A program made the position numbers and the translations under genes. From assembly GCA_020630575.1 (NCBI GenBank), contig JAHDBD010000002.1, forward strand, positions 186,001-250,000: a DNA stretch of 64,000 nt. Direction: 5' to 3'. The notes below the pieces were generated by a model. That model had not been told where the DNA came from. It did not search any database and worked only from the letters and a program-made list of their open reading frames with translations. Shown here one piece after another: positions 1-7,408 of the stretch. Source of the DNA: Bernardetia sp. (GTDB taxonomy: Bacteria > Bacteroidota > Bacteroidia > Cytophagales > Bernardetiaceae). How positions within the stretch are numbered: the stretch's first letter is position 1; each line of letters opens with the position of its first letter.

Positions 1-1
1 T

Positions 2-1420
2 AACTCTGGGATTAATTTGGAGAATTTAGATTTTGTTATTCAATATGGATTACCAAAATCTTTGACTCAACTTTTAGATATTTCGAATAGAATAAAACAG
101 AAAAACTCAAAAACCTACATCATTTTTCAAAAAGAAAAAGATGAAAAAACACTATTAAAACTTTTTGAACCAACTACTCGCCTTTCAGATATTCGCAATA
201 TGAATAGAGATGTAAGTTGGCTGGGTGGCGATATGTATAGGCATCTGTTGGAATGGGCTTCTAAAGTTGAGCCTGTTGAGGAAGAAGTAGAGTTTATGAA
301 GCAATTTTATGATAAATATTGTTTAATAACAGATACAAAAAACGATGCAGAAGAACAAAAAGATAAGATTATCAAAACTTCAGAAGTGGAAATTTCAGAT
401 TTAGACTTTAGACTTTTTTCTCAAAAAGTAGATAGAAAACTAACTGTAGAAAGAACAATTATTCGTTTTCATCAAATGGGAATTTTATCTAATTGGGAAT
501 ATTCAACACATATTTCGAATACAAAATTCAAGATTTGGGTGCAAGCACATAATCAAAATACAGTTAGGAAATATATTTTCGATATTATTCAAACTCATCA
601 ATCTGATTTTGAGATTCATAAAGATGAAAAATATGCAGGTATTTTCTCAAGAAAAAATTATTCTATTTTAGAAAAATACTGTTTCTTGTTTCTACAATGG
701 ATTCATGAAAATAGTATTTATCATCTCAAAAACGATTTAAAAGAACTCTATCACTACGCCAAAAGTCAAGTAGAAAAAAATCAACCTATTACGTCTGTTT
801 TTGTAGAGCCTTTTCTTCATCCTTCTTCTATAAATAGGCTACTTTATTTTATTGAAAAAGAAAATAATTTAATTCAAGAGAATAAAATATATTTATTATC
901 CAATCAAGAAATAGATTGGATTTTTGAAGAACTTAAAAAGATGAATCAAGATGAAGATGAAAATAAACAAATTAGCTTATTTTTTATAGAAAAATGGCGA
1001 AAAAGAGTAAACCAAAATACGCATCAAAAAGTAAATCAGCATACCGTTTTAGATTTTTATAAAGCCATTTTAGAGCTTTCTTTAGGAATAAAACCAAATA
1101 ACAATAAAGGGTATTTTGATATAGAAAACGCTCCCAAAACATTATTTGGTTCAGTTGAAAAGATAATAAAAAGTACAATCAATACTAACAACATTGATTA
1201 TTTTATAGAAAAATATGTATCTTTTGGAATTGATTTTTCAGAAGAAGCAAAAGCATATATTTCAGAAAGTATTTTGATGAGTGAAAGTAATTTAGAAAAT
1301 AAGCCGTTACGAGCTACTCAAATTTATTCGTATTTAAAAGATATGCATAGTCTTACTGTCTTGCTTCAATTAGAAGTAGAAAAAATGAAAACAATTCATC
1401 TTGAAGTACAAGGAGTTTAA
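2..1420 (+). CDS. RecQ-family DNA helicase, C-terminal part (5' end outside window)
   Basis: The frame is open from base 2 to the stop at 1420, so the TTG at 17 is not the real start. The first residues, SGINLENLDFVIQYGLPKS, match motif V of RecQ-type superfamily 2 helicases (usual form GINxPNVRFVIHYGLPKS). Motif VI, normally QExGRAGRDG, should follow at once, but the sequence reads LLDISNRIKQKN, so the expected arginines are mostly lost. Further on, a segment around VERTIIRFHQMGIL and another around YCFLFLQWIHE resemble the winged-helix and C-terminal helical parts of Bacteroidota RecQ-like helicases. No RecQ zinc-binding cysteine cluster is visible. The family unwinds DNA in repair and recombination. 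Whether this copy is an active ATPase is doubtful and needs the missing N-terminus. Confidence 0.6.
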   Translation, partial: NSGINLENLDFVIQYGLPKSLTQLLDISNRIKQKNSKTYIIFQKEKDEKTLLKLFEPTTRLSDIRNMNRDVSWLGGDMYRHLLEWASKVEPVEEEVEFMKQFYDKYCLITDTKNDAEEQKDKIIKTSEVEISDLDFRLFSQKVDRKLTVERTIIRFHQMGILSNWEYSTHISNTKFKIWVQAHNQNTVRKYIFDIIQTHQSDFEIHKDEKYAGIFSRKNYSILEKYCFLFLQWIHENSIYHLKNDLKELYHYAKSQVEKNQPITSVFVEPFLHPSSINRLLYFIEKENNLIQENKIYLLSNQEIDWIFEELKKMNQDEDENKQISLFFIEKWRKRVNQNTHQKVNQHTVLDFYKAILELSLGIKPNNNKGYFDIENAPKTLFGSVEKIIKSTINTNNIDYFIEKYVSFGIDFSEEAKAYISESILMSESNLENKPLRATQIYSYLKDMHSLTVLLQLEVEKMKTIHLEVQGV

Positions 1421-1454
1421 TTTCATTATCTGCTAACAAAATTATTGACTTATT

Positions 1455-1874
1455 ATGGAAACTATCAAAAAACCGTACGCTATTTTTGATTATTCAGAAT
1501 TTCCTTTAGTTCACATTAAACTGACTAATGTTGAAATTACAGACCAAAATTTTCAAGATTATGTAGATGAAGTAGGCAAGATTTATGAAAAGGGACGCTA
1601 TGCAATCCTTTTAGATGCAACAGACACAAAATATGTAGAAGCAAAACATCGTATTATGCAAGGAAATGCTCTAAAATTAAATAAAAATAATGTTGCTCAA
1701 TTTTCTATTGGAATGGCAATTATTGCTCCCTCAGTATTACAGAGAATGCTTTTGGAAGCTGTCTTTATAATAAAACCGTATCCAAGTGCAGTAAAAGTTT
1801 GTAAAACGAAAGAAGAAGCTACTCAATGGATAAATGACCTTTTAGAAAATGAGAATCTAGAAATAGAAAAATAA
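1455..1874 (+). CDS. SpoIIAA/STAS-like small protein, tandem copy 1
   Basis: A soluble 139-residue protein with no signal peptide or membrane segment. It has the layout of SpoIIAA-like (STAS/SEC14-related) small proteins: an N-terminal strand (YAIFDYSEFPLVHI), a central helix-strand unit ending in YAILLDAT, the segment IAPSVLQRMLLEAVFIIKPYP, and a terminal helix EEATQWI like the usual eeAxxWL ending. It is the first of three adjacent paralogs, with 3 bases to the next gene, clearly one operon. The motif HRIMQG is shared with the next copy. Related proteins elsewhere act in signalling or lipid-related binding, but no ligand can be read from this sequence. Fold assignment is by motif only. Confidence 0.6.
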   Translation: METIKKPYAIFDYSEFPLVHIKLTNVEITDQNFQDYVDEVGKIYEKGRYAILLDATDTKYVEAKHRIMQGNALKLNKNNVAQFSIGMAIIAPSVLQRMLLEAVFIIKPYPSAVKVCKTKEEATQWINDLLENENLEIEK

Positions 1875-1877
1875 AAA

Positions 1878-2288
1878 ATGGAAAACCAATCTTTAGCAAT
1901 TTTTGAATTTGAAAAGCCTATTATCTATGTGACTTTTACAGAAAATACTGCCACAGATGAAAATTTTGAAGAATATACTCTACAATCTCACAAAGCGTTT
2001 GAATGGGAACGCTATGCACTTGTATATGATATTTCAAAAATGCAATATTTGGCAGCCAAGTATCGTATTATGCAAGGAAAAGATTTAGAAAACACCAAAG
2101 ACAAAATAGCTAAACAATCTATTGGACTTGCATTGATAGCTCCTTCTTTTCTTCAGCGAACAATTGTACAAGCTATTTTTTTAGTAAAACCGTATCCAAG
2201 CAAAGTAAAAGTTTGTAAAGACAAAGAAGAGGCTATGGAATGGATAAACGAACTTTTAAAAGAAGAACAGATACCTATAAAAAAGTAA
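1878..2288 (+). CDS. SpoIIAA/STAS-like small protein, tandem copy 2
   Basis: A 136-residue paralog of the preceding gene with the same order of elements: YRIMQGKDLE, then LIAPSFLQRTIVQAIFLVKP, then a VKVCKDKEEAMEWI ending. It starts 3 bases after copy 1 and ends 4 bases before copy 3, so the three are almost certainly co-transcribed and translationally coupled. Copies 1 and 2 share a cysteine in VKVCK that copy 3 lacks. A local duplication is the simplest origin. Function unknown. Confidence 0.6.
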   Translation: MENQSLAIFEFEKPIIYVTFTENTATDENFEEYTLQSHKAFEWERYALVYDISKMQYLAAKYRIMQGKDLENTKDKIAKQSIGLALIAPSFLQRTIVQAIFLVKPYPSKVKVCKDKEEAMEWINELLKEEQIPIKK

Positions 2289-2292
2289 AGAA

Positions 2293-2700
2293 ATGGAAAA
2301 TCAACCCTATGCAATTTTCGATTATTCAGAGCTTCCACTTGTAAAAATAGAGTTTACAGGAGAAAATGCAACTGATCAAAATTTTGAGGCTTATTTAAAA
2401 GAAACAGCTGCAATTCCATCAAAAACAGAGCGTTACATTTCTATTATGGATACTTCCAAAACCTCTTATTTAGCAGCTAAATATAGAATTTTGCAAGGAA
2501 AATATTTAGAAGAAAACAAAGAACGCATAGCAGAAAAAGCCATTGCAGCAATATTTATTGCTCCCTCATTTTTACACAGAACAGTATTAAAAGCTATTTT
2601 TTTAGTAAAATCTTATCCTAGTCCTGTTTTTATTATGGGTAGTAGAGAAGAAGCACGAGAAAAAGCACAAGAACTGTTGGAACAAGAAAATACAAAATGA
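2293..2700 (+). CDS. SpoIIAA/STAS-like small protein, tandem copy 3
   Basis: Third tandem paralog, 135 residues. It keeps the N-terminal YAIFDYSELPLVKI strand of copy 1, the YRILQGKYLE segment and FIAPSFLHRTVLKAIFLVKSYP. The final part has diverged: the VKVCK cysteine is replaced (VFIMG) and the last helix reads EEAREKAQELL without the usual Trp. It ends 11 bases before a Crp/Fnr-type regulator on the same strand, so that regulator may belong to the same transcript. Function unknown. Confidence 0.58.
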   Translation: MENQPYAIFDYSELPLVKIEFTGENATDQNFEAYLKETAAIPSKTERYISIMDTSKTSYLAAKYRILQGKYLEENKERIAEKAIAAIFIAPSFLHRTVLKAIFLVKSYPSPVFIMGSREEAREKAQELLEQENTK

Positions 2701-2711
2701 GTAGATAAGTT

Positions 2712-3287
2712 ATGAATCAGTTTAGAGAAGTAAGCACCTTTTTCAAAAAACAATATCCTCTCAATAAACATGGATTAGAGGAACTCTTTTCCCTATTCGA
2801 ACTTAAAAAAATTGATAAAAACACTATTCTTCTACAAGAAAATGATTTTGAAAAAGAACTTCGTTTTTTAAATAAAGGACTAATTAGGGAATATTATTTG
2901 ACATCAGAAAGGGAAATAAATATAAATTTTTATACCCAACCTCAATTCATTACAGATTTGTCAGCATTTAATAGTGGAATAGCTACCAAGAAAAATCAAG
3001 AAAGCCTGACTAAAGTAGAACTATTAGTCATTGATAAAATAAAATTTGAGCAATTATTAGAAAAATATCAATGTGGAAAAAGTATTATAGAATCTTCTTT
3101 TCAAAAGCTATTAAAACACAAAGAACTTTTAGAATACAACAGAATCACAAAAACACCTGAAGAACTCTATCAAGAATTATTTATCTACAAAAAAGATTGG
3201 TTAGAATTTATACCTCAATACCATATCGCTTCTTTTTTGAATATCACACCCGAAACATTAAGCCGAATTCGAAAACGCATTTCTTGA
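2712..3287 (+). CDS. Crp/Fnr-family transcriptional regulator
   Basis: A 191-residue cytoplasmic protein with the layout of Bacteroidota Crp/Fnr regulators. An N-terminal cyclic-nucleotide-binding-type beta roll spans about residues 15-120 (ILLQENDFEKELRFLNKGLIREYY). A long dimerisation helix follows, then a short C-terminal helix-turn-helix ending in YHIASFLNITPETLSRIRKR, where the recognition helix is TPETLSRIRK. The usual phosphate-binding Arg-Ser/Thr of true cAMP binders is not evident, so the ligand is unknown and may not be cAMP. It follows the three STAS-like genes by 11 bases and precedes an MBL-fold gene by 80 bases. It may regulate either group. Confidence 0.85.
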   Translation: MNQFREVSTFFKKQYPLNKHGLEELFSLFELKKIDKNTILLQENDFEKELRFLNKGLIREYYLTSEREININFYTQPQFITDLSAFNSGIATKKNQESLTKVELLVIDKIKFEQLLEKYQCGKSIIESSFQKLLKHKELLEYNRITKTPEELYQELFIYKKDWLEFIPQYHIASFLNITPETLSRIRKRIS

Positions 3288-3367
3288 TTTGAATCAAGTA
3301 GTTTTGATTTTCAAAGGATTTATTTTGTAACATTCAAATAGTAATTCTAAACTTAGATTTAATTTTT

Positions 3368-4135
3368 ATGCTTCAAATTCATCATCTCCGAAATGCTACA
3401 ATAGTTATCGAAACCGAAAAAGATATAATTCTTGTCGATCCTATGTTAGGAGAAAAAGGAACATTACCCACTTTTACTTTTTTTCGCTTTAAGGCACAAA
3501 AGAATCCCATTGTTTCACTTCCAAATAATTCTCAAGCAATTTTAAGCAAAGTAACTCATTGTTTGATTACTCATGCACACCCAGACCACATAGATACAGC
3601 AGCAGAACGCTTTTTGATTAAAAATAATATACCTGTTACATGTAGCATCAAAGACGAAAAATTATTTAAAAAGAAAGGTTTAGATGTGATTCAGACCATA
3701 GACTATTGGAAAAAAAGTGATTTTCTAGGAGGAACAATAGAAGGAATTCCAGCCAAACATGGCTACGGATTTATCTCAAAACCAATGGGAAATGTAATGG
3801 GATTTTATATTGAGTTACCAAGTCAAAAATCAATTTATTTAAGTTCAGATACTATTTACACAAGTTCAGTTGATAAGGTTTTAAAAGAATACAAACCTGC
3901 TATAAGTGTCATCGCTTGTGGTAGCGCACAACTTGATATTTTTCAGCCTTTACTTATGAAAATGAAAGACATCCTAAAATTTGTCAAAAATACTGATGGA
4001 ATAGTGATTGCAAATCATTTAGAAGCCGTAAACCATTGTCCTACAACACGAGCAGAATTAGAAAAAGAACTAGAAAAAAATAGTTTATCTCATAAAGTTC
4101 ATATTCCAAATGATGGGGAAATGATTGTTTTTTAA
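3368..4135 (+). CDS. Metallo-beta-lactamase-fold hydrolase (UlaG-like)
   Basis: 255 residues, no signal peptide, so cytoplasmic. The metal-binding signature THAHPDHID gives His69, His71, Asp73 and His74. A further Asp (LSSDTIY) and a late His (ANHLEAVNHC) are in the places expected for the second metal site. The N-terminal HLRNATIVIETEKDIILVDP is typical of UlaG/YtnP-type members, which hydrolyse lactone or phosphoester bonds. The substrate cannot be read from the sequence. It lies downstream of a Crp/Fnr-type gene, a pairing that suggests but does not prove that one controls the other. A strong hairpin at 4145-4181 ends this transcript. Confidence 0.8.
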   Translation: MLQIHHLRNATIVIETEKDIILVDPMLGEKGTLPTFTFFRFKAQKNPIVSLPNNSQAILSKVTHCLITHAHPDHIDTAAERFLIKNNIPVTCSIKDEKLFKKKGLDVIQTIDYWKKSDFLGGTIEGIPAKHGYGFISKPMGNVMGFYIELPSQKSIYLSSDTIYTSSVDKVLKEYKPAISVIACGSAQLDIFQPLLMKMKDILKFVKNTDGIVIANHLEAVNHCPTTRAELEKELEKNSLSHKVHIPNDGEMIVF

Positions 4136-4144
4136 ATAAATTAC

Positions 4145-4181
4145 TTACCGAACAGTTCGCTTTGAGCGAACCGTTCGGTAA
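4145..4181. terminator. Bidirectional hairpin terminator between convergent genes
   Basis: A 16-bp stem with one G-T pair and a 5-base loop: TTACCGAACAGTTCGC, TTTGA, GCGAACCGTTCGGTAA. It fills almost all of the 51 bases between the converging stops at 4135 and 4187, so it can serve both strands. Its centre (GTTCGCTTTGAGCGAAC) resembles the centre of the hairpin at 23805-23845. Confidence 0.8.
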
Positions 4182-4186
4182 ATAAA

Positions 4187-6535
4187 TTAATTCCCAATCC
4201 TAACACCAACAAAAAAAGTTCTCGGTGCAGCACTTCCATAAATATAATTACTATCTCTATTTTTTCCACTATCAAAGTCATTTTGATAGGCATTAAATAG
4301 ATTTTTTATTCCTCCAAAAAGCTGCAATTTTGAATTTATTTTCTTCAAATCAAAATCATAACTCGTTTTGACGCTAAATTCGGTAAAAGTTTCAGAGGTT
4401 TTATATTCATCAATGATTTGTTCTGGCGCACCTGCAAAATGAACAAGTTGCATTTTTCCTGTATAAACAATATTCATATTGAAAGAAAAACGTTTGTTTG
4501 GTGTAAATGAAAATGTTGCAAAACCATAATCATTTGGCGTTCTTAAAAATTCTCTTTTGAGGTCTAAGCCTTCAATATTCTCTACTGGCGAATCAAAAAG
4601 GCTTTTTTGAAGTGTAAAACCGACTTCTAACTGTGCTTTTTTGTTATAATTTGCTCGTGTTTCTAGCGTAATCCCTTGAACTGTTGCGCCATCTCCATTT
4701 CGTTTTTCAAATTTTTGTCCGAAATTATCCTCTCCATTTGGCGATAAATAAAAAGCATTTTGAAGATGTGTATAAAAACCTTCTAGCGTAAAACCTGCAA
4801 TAAAATTTTCAGTTGATTTATCATAATTCAAAGACGTACTAAAGCTATTCGAACGCTCTTGTTTTAGATTTTCAGCTAGACTAATTCTTGAAATTCCACC
4901 TCCTGCAAAAGCAATATGCATATCTGCATCAAAAGCCTGTGGCGCACGAAAACCTGTACTCCAAGTAGCACGAAACTGCATTTTTGATTTGATTTTATAC
5001 AAAAAAGACAAACGAGGACTAAAAATAGGATTCTCAACAAAATTATGTATATCCATTCGAATTCCTGAAAGTAGATTTAATTTGTTGGTAATCTGCCAAT
5101 CACTTTGAAGAAAAACACCTAGATTCTTTGTAATTTGGTTAATTTTGTAATTATACGAATCAATTTTATCCAAAACATCATCAGTTACATATTCAGAACC
5201 GAAAGTGAGAATATTATTTCCACTTAAAAAATCAAGATTATGATTGAATTGTAAACCAGCTTGATAGGTTGAGTTTTCAGAAATTCCATAAGGAGGATTT
5301 TCTAAATGATTTTGATAGGCTTCTGTTTCATTTTCATCTGGAAAAATTCCTGTATAATGTTTTCTATCTGTGTTTTGAGTAGCAAAATAAGTAATCAAAG
5401 AAGAGTTTCCACCATTAAAATTAATTTGATAATCAATATTTCCTACCAAAACATTGTGCGTTCGTTCTTCGGACTGTAAAGCCAAATGAGCAGGTTTATT
5501 TGTCATTTCTCCACCAAAACGATATTCATTGATACTACTAAAACTGACTTCTAATTTTTGATTATCGGTAGGACAAAAAAACAGATTTGCACCAAAAGAA
5601 TTATTTTCTAGTTTTGGTAATTCTGAAAAATTATCTCTGTTGTGGTCGTAAAAATCTCGTTTTCTATTATTGATGAAAAAAGAAACTCCTGCATTTTTTT
5701 TCTCTGTCAAAACAGTTGCATTTCCTGTAATAATGTTGTCGTTTGATTGTCCATTTATGTTTTGATAGGTATAAGCTAAATTGTAATTATTTTCTTTTGG
5801 AATCTTCGTAATTACGTTCACAACGCCACCAATGGCACTAGAGCCATACAAAACCGAACCACCACCACGCACAATTTCAATACGCTCAATCATATTTACA
5901 GGAAGTTGTTCCATTCCATACAATCCCATCAACGGACTAAAAATAGGTCGTCCATTTATCAAAATCTGTGAATAGCCACCAGCAAGTCCATTCATTCGAA
6001 GTTGCGTATAATTACACGTCTGACAATCCGTTTCTACTCTCAAACCTGCTTGAAACTTCAATCCTTCCGACAAATTACAAGATTGTGTATTTATCAAAGT
6101 TTTGCTGTCGATAATATCCACCATAACAGCAGCATCGGTTTGTTTTTTTTCTGTGCGTGTTGCCGTAACTACAATTTGATTTAATTCAGAAATAGATTCT
6201 TTCAAGTCAAAATTAACTTCCAAAACTGAATTTTCTTGACTTAAAACAACTATTTTACTTTGTGTTTCAAATCCTAAATAAGAAGCTAATAAAGTATAAG
6301 TTCCGAAGGGAATGTTTTTTAATTCATAGTTTCCATTTTTATCAGTTGTAGTTCCGACTATTTTATCATTTATTTTTTCTTTTACCTGAATGGTTGCAAA
6401 CCCAATAATTGAGCTTTCCAAGGTTATTTTTCCTTTGATTTCTCCTTGTGATTGATGTTGAAGGCTATTTTGAGAATAAGTAGAAAATGAAATAAATAAT
6501 AAAGTTACTGTAAAGAGTAGATTTTGTATTCGCAT
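4187..6535 (-). CDS. TonB-dependent outer-membrane receptor, probably metal-regulated
   Basis: 782 residues. A signal peptide (about 1-21, ending TYSQ) is followed by a carboxypeptidase-regulatory-like domain (about 33-110). The plug domain is about 118-245, with the typical VERIEIVRGGGSVLYGSSAIGGVVNVITK-type end, and the 22-strand barrel runs to a terminal FFVGVRIGN. Near residue 170 the plug carries a CxxC pair (DCQTCNYTQLRMNGL), seen in a subgroup of Bacteroidota receptors. The family imports siderophores, metal complexes, cobalamin or other large ligands using TonB energy. The promoter contains a DtxR/MntR-like inverted repeat at 6594-6609, which favours an iron or manganese ligand. It is a single-gene unit, closed by the hairpin at 4145-4181. 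Confidence 0.92.
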   Translation of the reverse strand: MRIQNLLFTVTLLFISFSTYSQNSLQHQSQGEIKGKITLESSIIGFATIQVKEKINDKIVGTTTDKNGNYELKNIPFGTYTLLASYLGFETQSKIVVLSQENSVLEVNFDLKESISELNQIVVTATRTEKKQTDAAVMVDIIDSKTLINTQSCNLSEGLKFQAGLRVETDCQTCNYTQLRMNGLAGGYSQILINGRPIFSPLMGLYGMEQLPVNMIERIEIVRGGGSVLYGSSAIGGVVNVITKIPKENNYNLAYTYQNINGQSNDNIITGNATVLTEKKNAGVSFFINNRKRDFYDHNRDNFSELPKLENNSFGANLFFCPTDNQKLEVSFSSINEYRFGGEMTNKPAHLALQSEERTHNVLVGNIDYQINFNGGNSSLITYFATQNTDRKHYTGIFPDENETEAYQNHLENPPYGISENSTYQAGLQFNHNLDFLSGNNILTFGSEYVTDDVLDKIDSYNYKINQITKNLGVFLQSDWQITNKLNLLSGIRMDIHNFVENPIFSPRLSFLYKIKSKMQFRATWSTGFRAPQAFDADMHIAFAGGGISRISLAENLKQERSNSFSTSLNYDKSTENFIAGFTLEGFYTHLQNAFYLSPNGEDNFGQKFEKRNGDGATVQGITLETRANYNKKAQLEVGFTLQKSLFDSPVENIEGLDLKREFLRTPNDYGFATFSFTPNKRFSFNMNIVYTGKMQLVHFAGAPEQIIDEYKTSETFTEFSVKTSYDFDLKKINSKLQLFGGIKNLFNAYQNDFDSGKNRDSNYIYGSAAPRTFFVGVRIGN

Positions 6536-6581
6536 AAAAAAAATATAAGTTTTATTAATCTGTTTTATATATTTGACAATG

Positions 6582-6612
6582 CAAATATATAAAGTTAGAC
6601 TAATCTAACAAA
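6582..6612 (-). promoter_or_regulatory. Bacteroidota-type promoter of the TonB receptor
   Basis: On the minus strand there is TTTG at 6612-6609, then exactly 19 bases, then TATATTTG at 6589-6582. This is a full match to the TTTG-N19-TAnnTTTG promoter of Bacteroidota. Transcription should begin a few bases beyond 6582, about 40 bases before the ATG at 6535. The spacer holds the operator described at 6594-6609. Confidence 0.8.
6594..6609. promoter_or_regulatory. Predicted DtxR/MntR-family operator
   Basis: Inverted repeat GTTAGA-CTAA-TCTAAC. It resembles the core of the DtxR/IdeR consensus (TTAGGTTAG-CTAACCTAA). It occupies the spacer between the -33 and -7 elements of the receptor promoter, so a bound repressor would block RNA polymerase. 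A DtxR/MntR-family protein is encoded at 43020-43694. The link between the two is an inference. Confidence 0.65.
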
Positions 6613-6799
6613 ATTATTAAGCAATCATTTTTCCTTGTTTTTTAAAATAAAAGGCAATTCTTATTTTTAAGTTTGGGTTTTGGTGCGTAATTTTGACCTA
6701 TTGAAAAACTATCTTTTACACAGATTGTAATAGAGTAGTCATTACATTAATAATTAACAATTAATCCGTATTAAAAAATACAGAAAAAAATACAGAAAT

Positions 6800-7138
6800 A
6801 TGTTGAAACAATTCAGAACAATTTTAGCTTTTGCAGCCCTTTTAGTTTTCTTTACAGCTTGTGGTGAGCATAACCAACCTGCTCCAAACAAAGGTAAAAA
6901 CTTAGAAAGTGAGCGCATTTATGGTACAAGTAGAGAAGCAGAACCAAAGCAACTTCCTAATCAATATGAAGACCCAGAGGGAATCAATGATCGTTCGAAG
7001 GCTATTTATGCTAAAATGTATGCACCTCAAGAGGTAAAAAGCACAAGACAAGATTATCCTGTAAAAATAACAGGAACAACTGAGGAAGCAAAAGCAGAAG
7101 AAACAACGACTGAAGAAACTACAACTACACAAGAGTAA
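6800..7138 (+). CDS. Small secreted lipoprotein of unknown function
   Basis: 112 residues with a lipoprotein signal peptide: a basic start MLKQFR, a hydrophobic run, and the lipobox FTAC with the acylated Cys at about position 21. The mature part is hydrophilic and likely flexible. It ends in a low-complexity Glu/Thr tail (EETTTEETTTTQE). No known domain is recognised. It is transcribed away from the TonB receptor and is followed by a clear terminator at 7165-7217, so it is probably monocistronic. Confidence 0.75.
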   Translation: MLKQFRTILAFAALLVFFTACGEHNQPAPNKGKNLESERIYGTSREAEPKQLPNQYEDPEGINDRSKAIYAKMYAPQEVKSTRQDYPVKITGTTEEAKAEETTTEETTTTQE

Positions 7139-7164
7139 TTTTACTTTTTATAAAAAAATAAAAA

Positions 7165-7217
7165 TTCCTATTTTAAATAGAACCCAAATGAGTTTTATTG
7201 AAATAGGACTTTTTTTT
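7165..7217 (+). terminator. Rho-independent terminator after the small lipoprotein gene
   Basis: The arms TCCTATTTT (7166-7174) and AAATAGGA (7201-7208) face each other around a long AT-rich loop and are followed by a run of eight T. It lies 27 bases after the stop codon at 7138. Confidence 0.65.
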
Positions 7218-7408
7218 GCACTATTTTTTATTAAAAAAACCTTTTAACGAAAAATATGAAATAAGGTTTGTGTTTTTTGCAACCAAAATGCCATCTTGTA
7301 GGGTCATTATATTAGAAAATAGATAAATTTGTAGAACAGCTAATTATATGACTACAGTTAAAAATGAATTAAAGGTACTTCTAAAGAAGTTTTAAAGAAT
7401 ATTGATAA

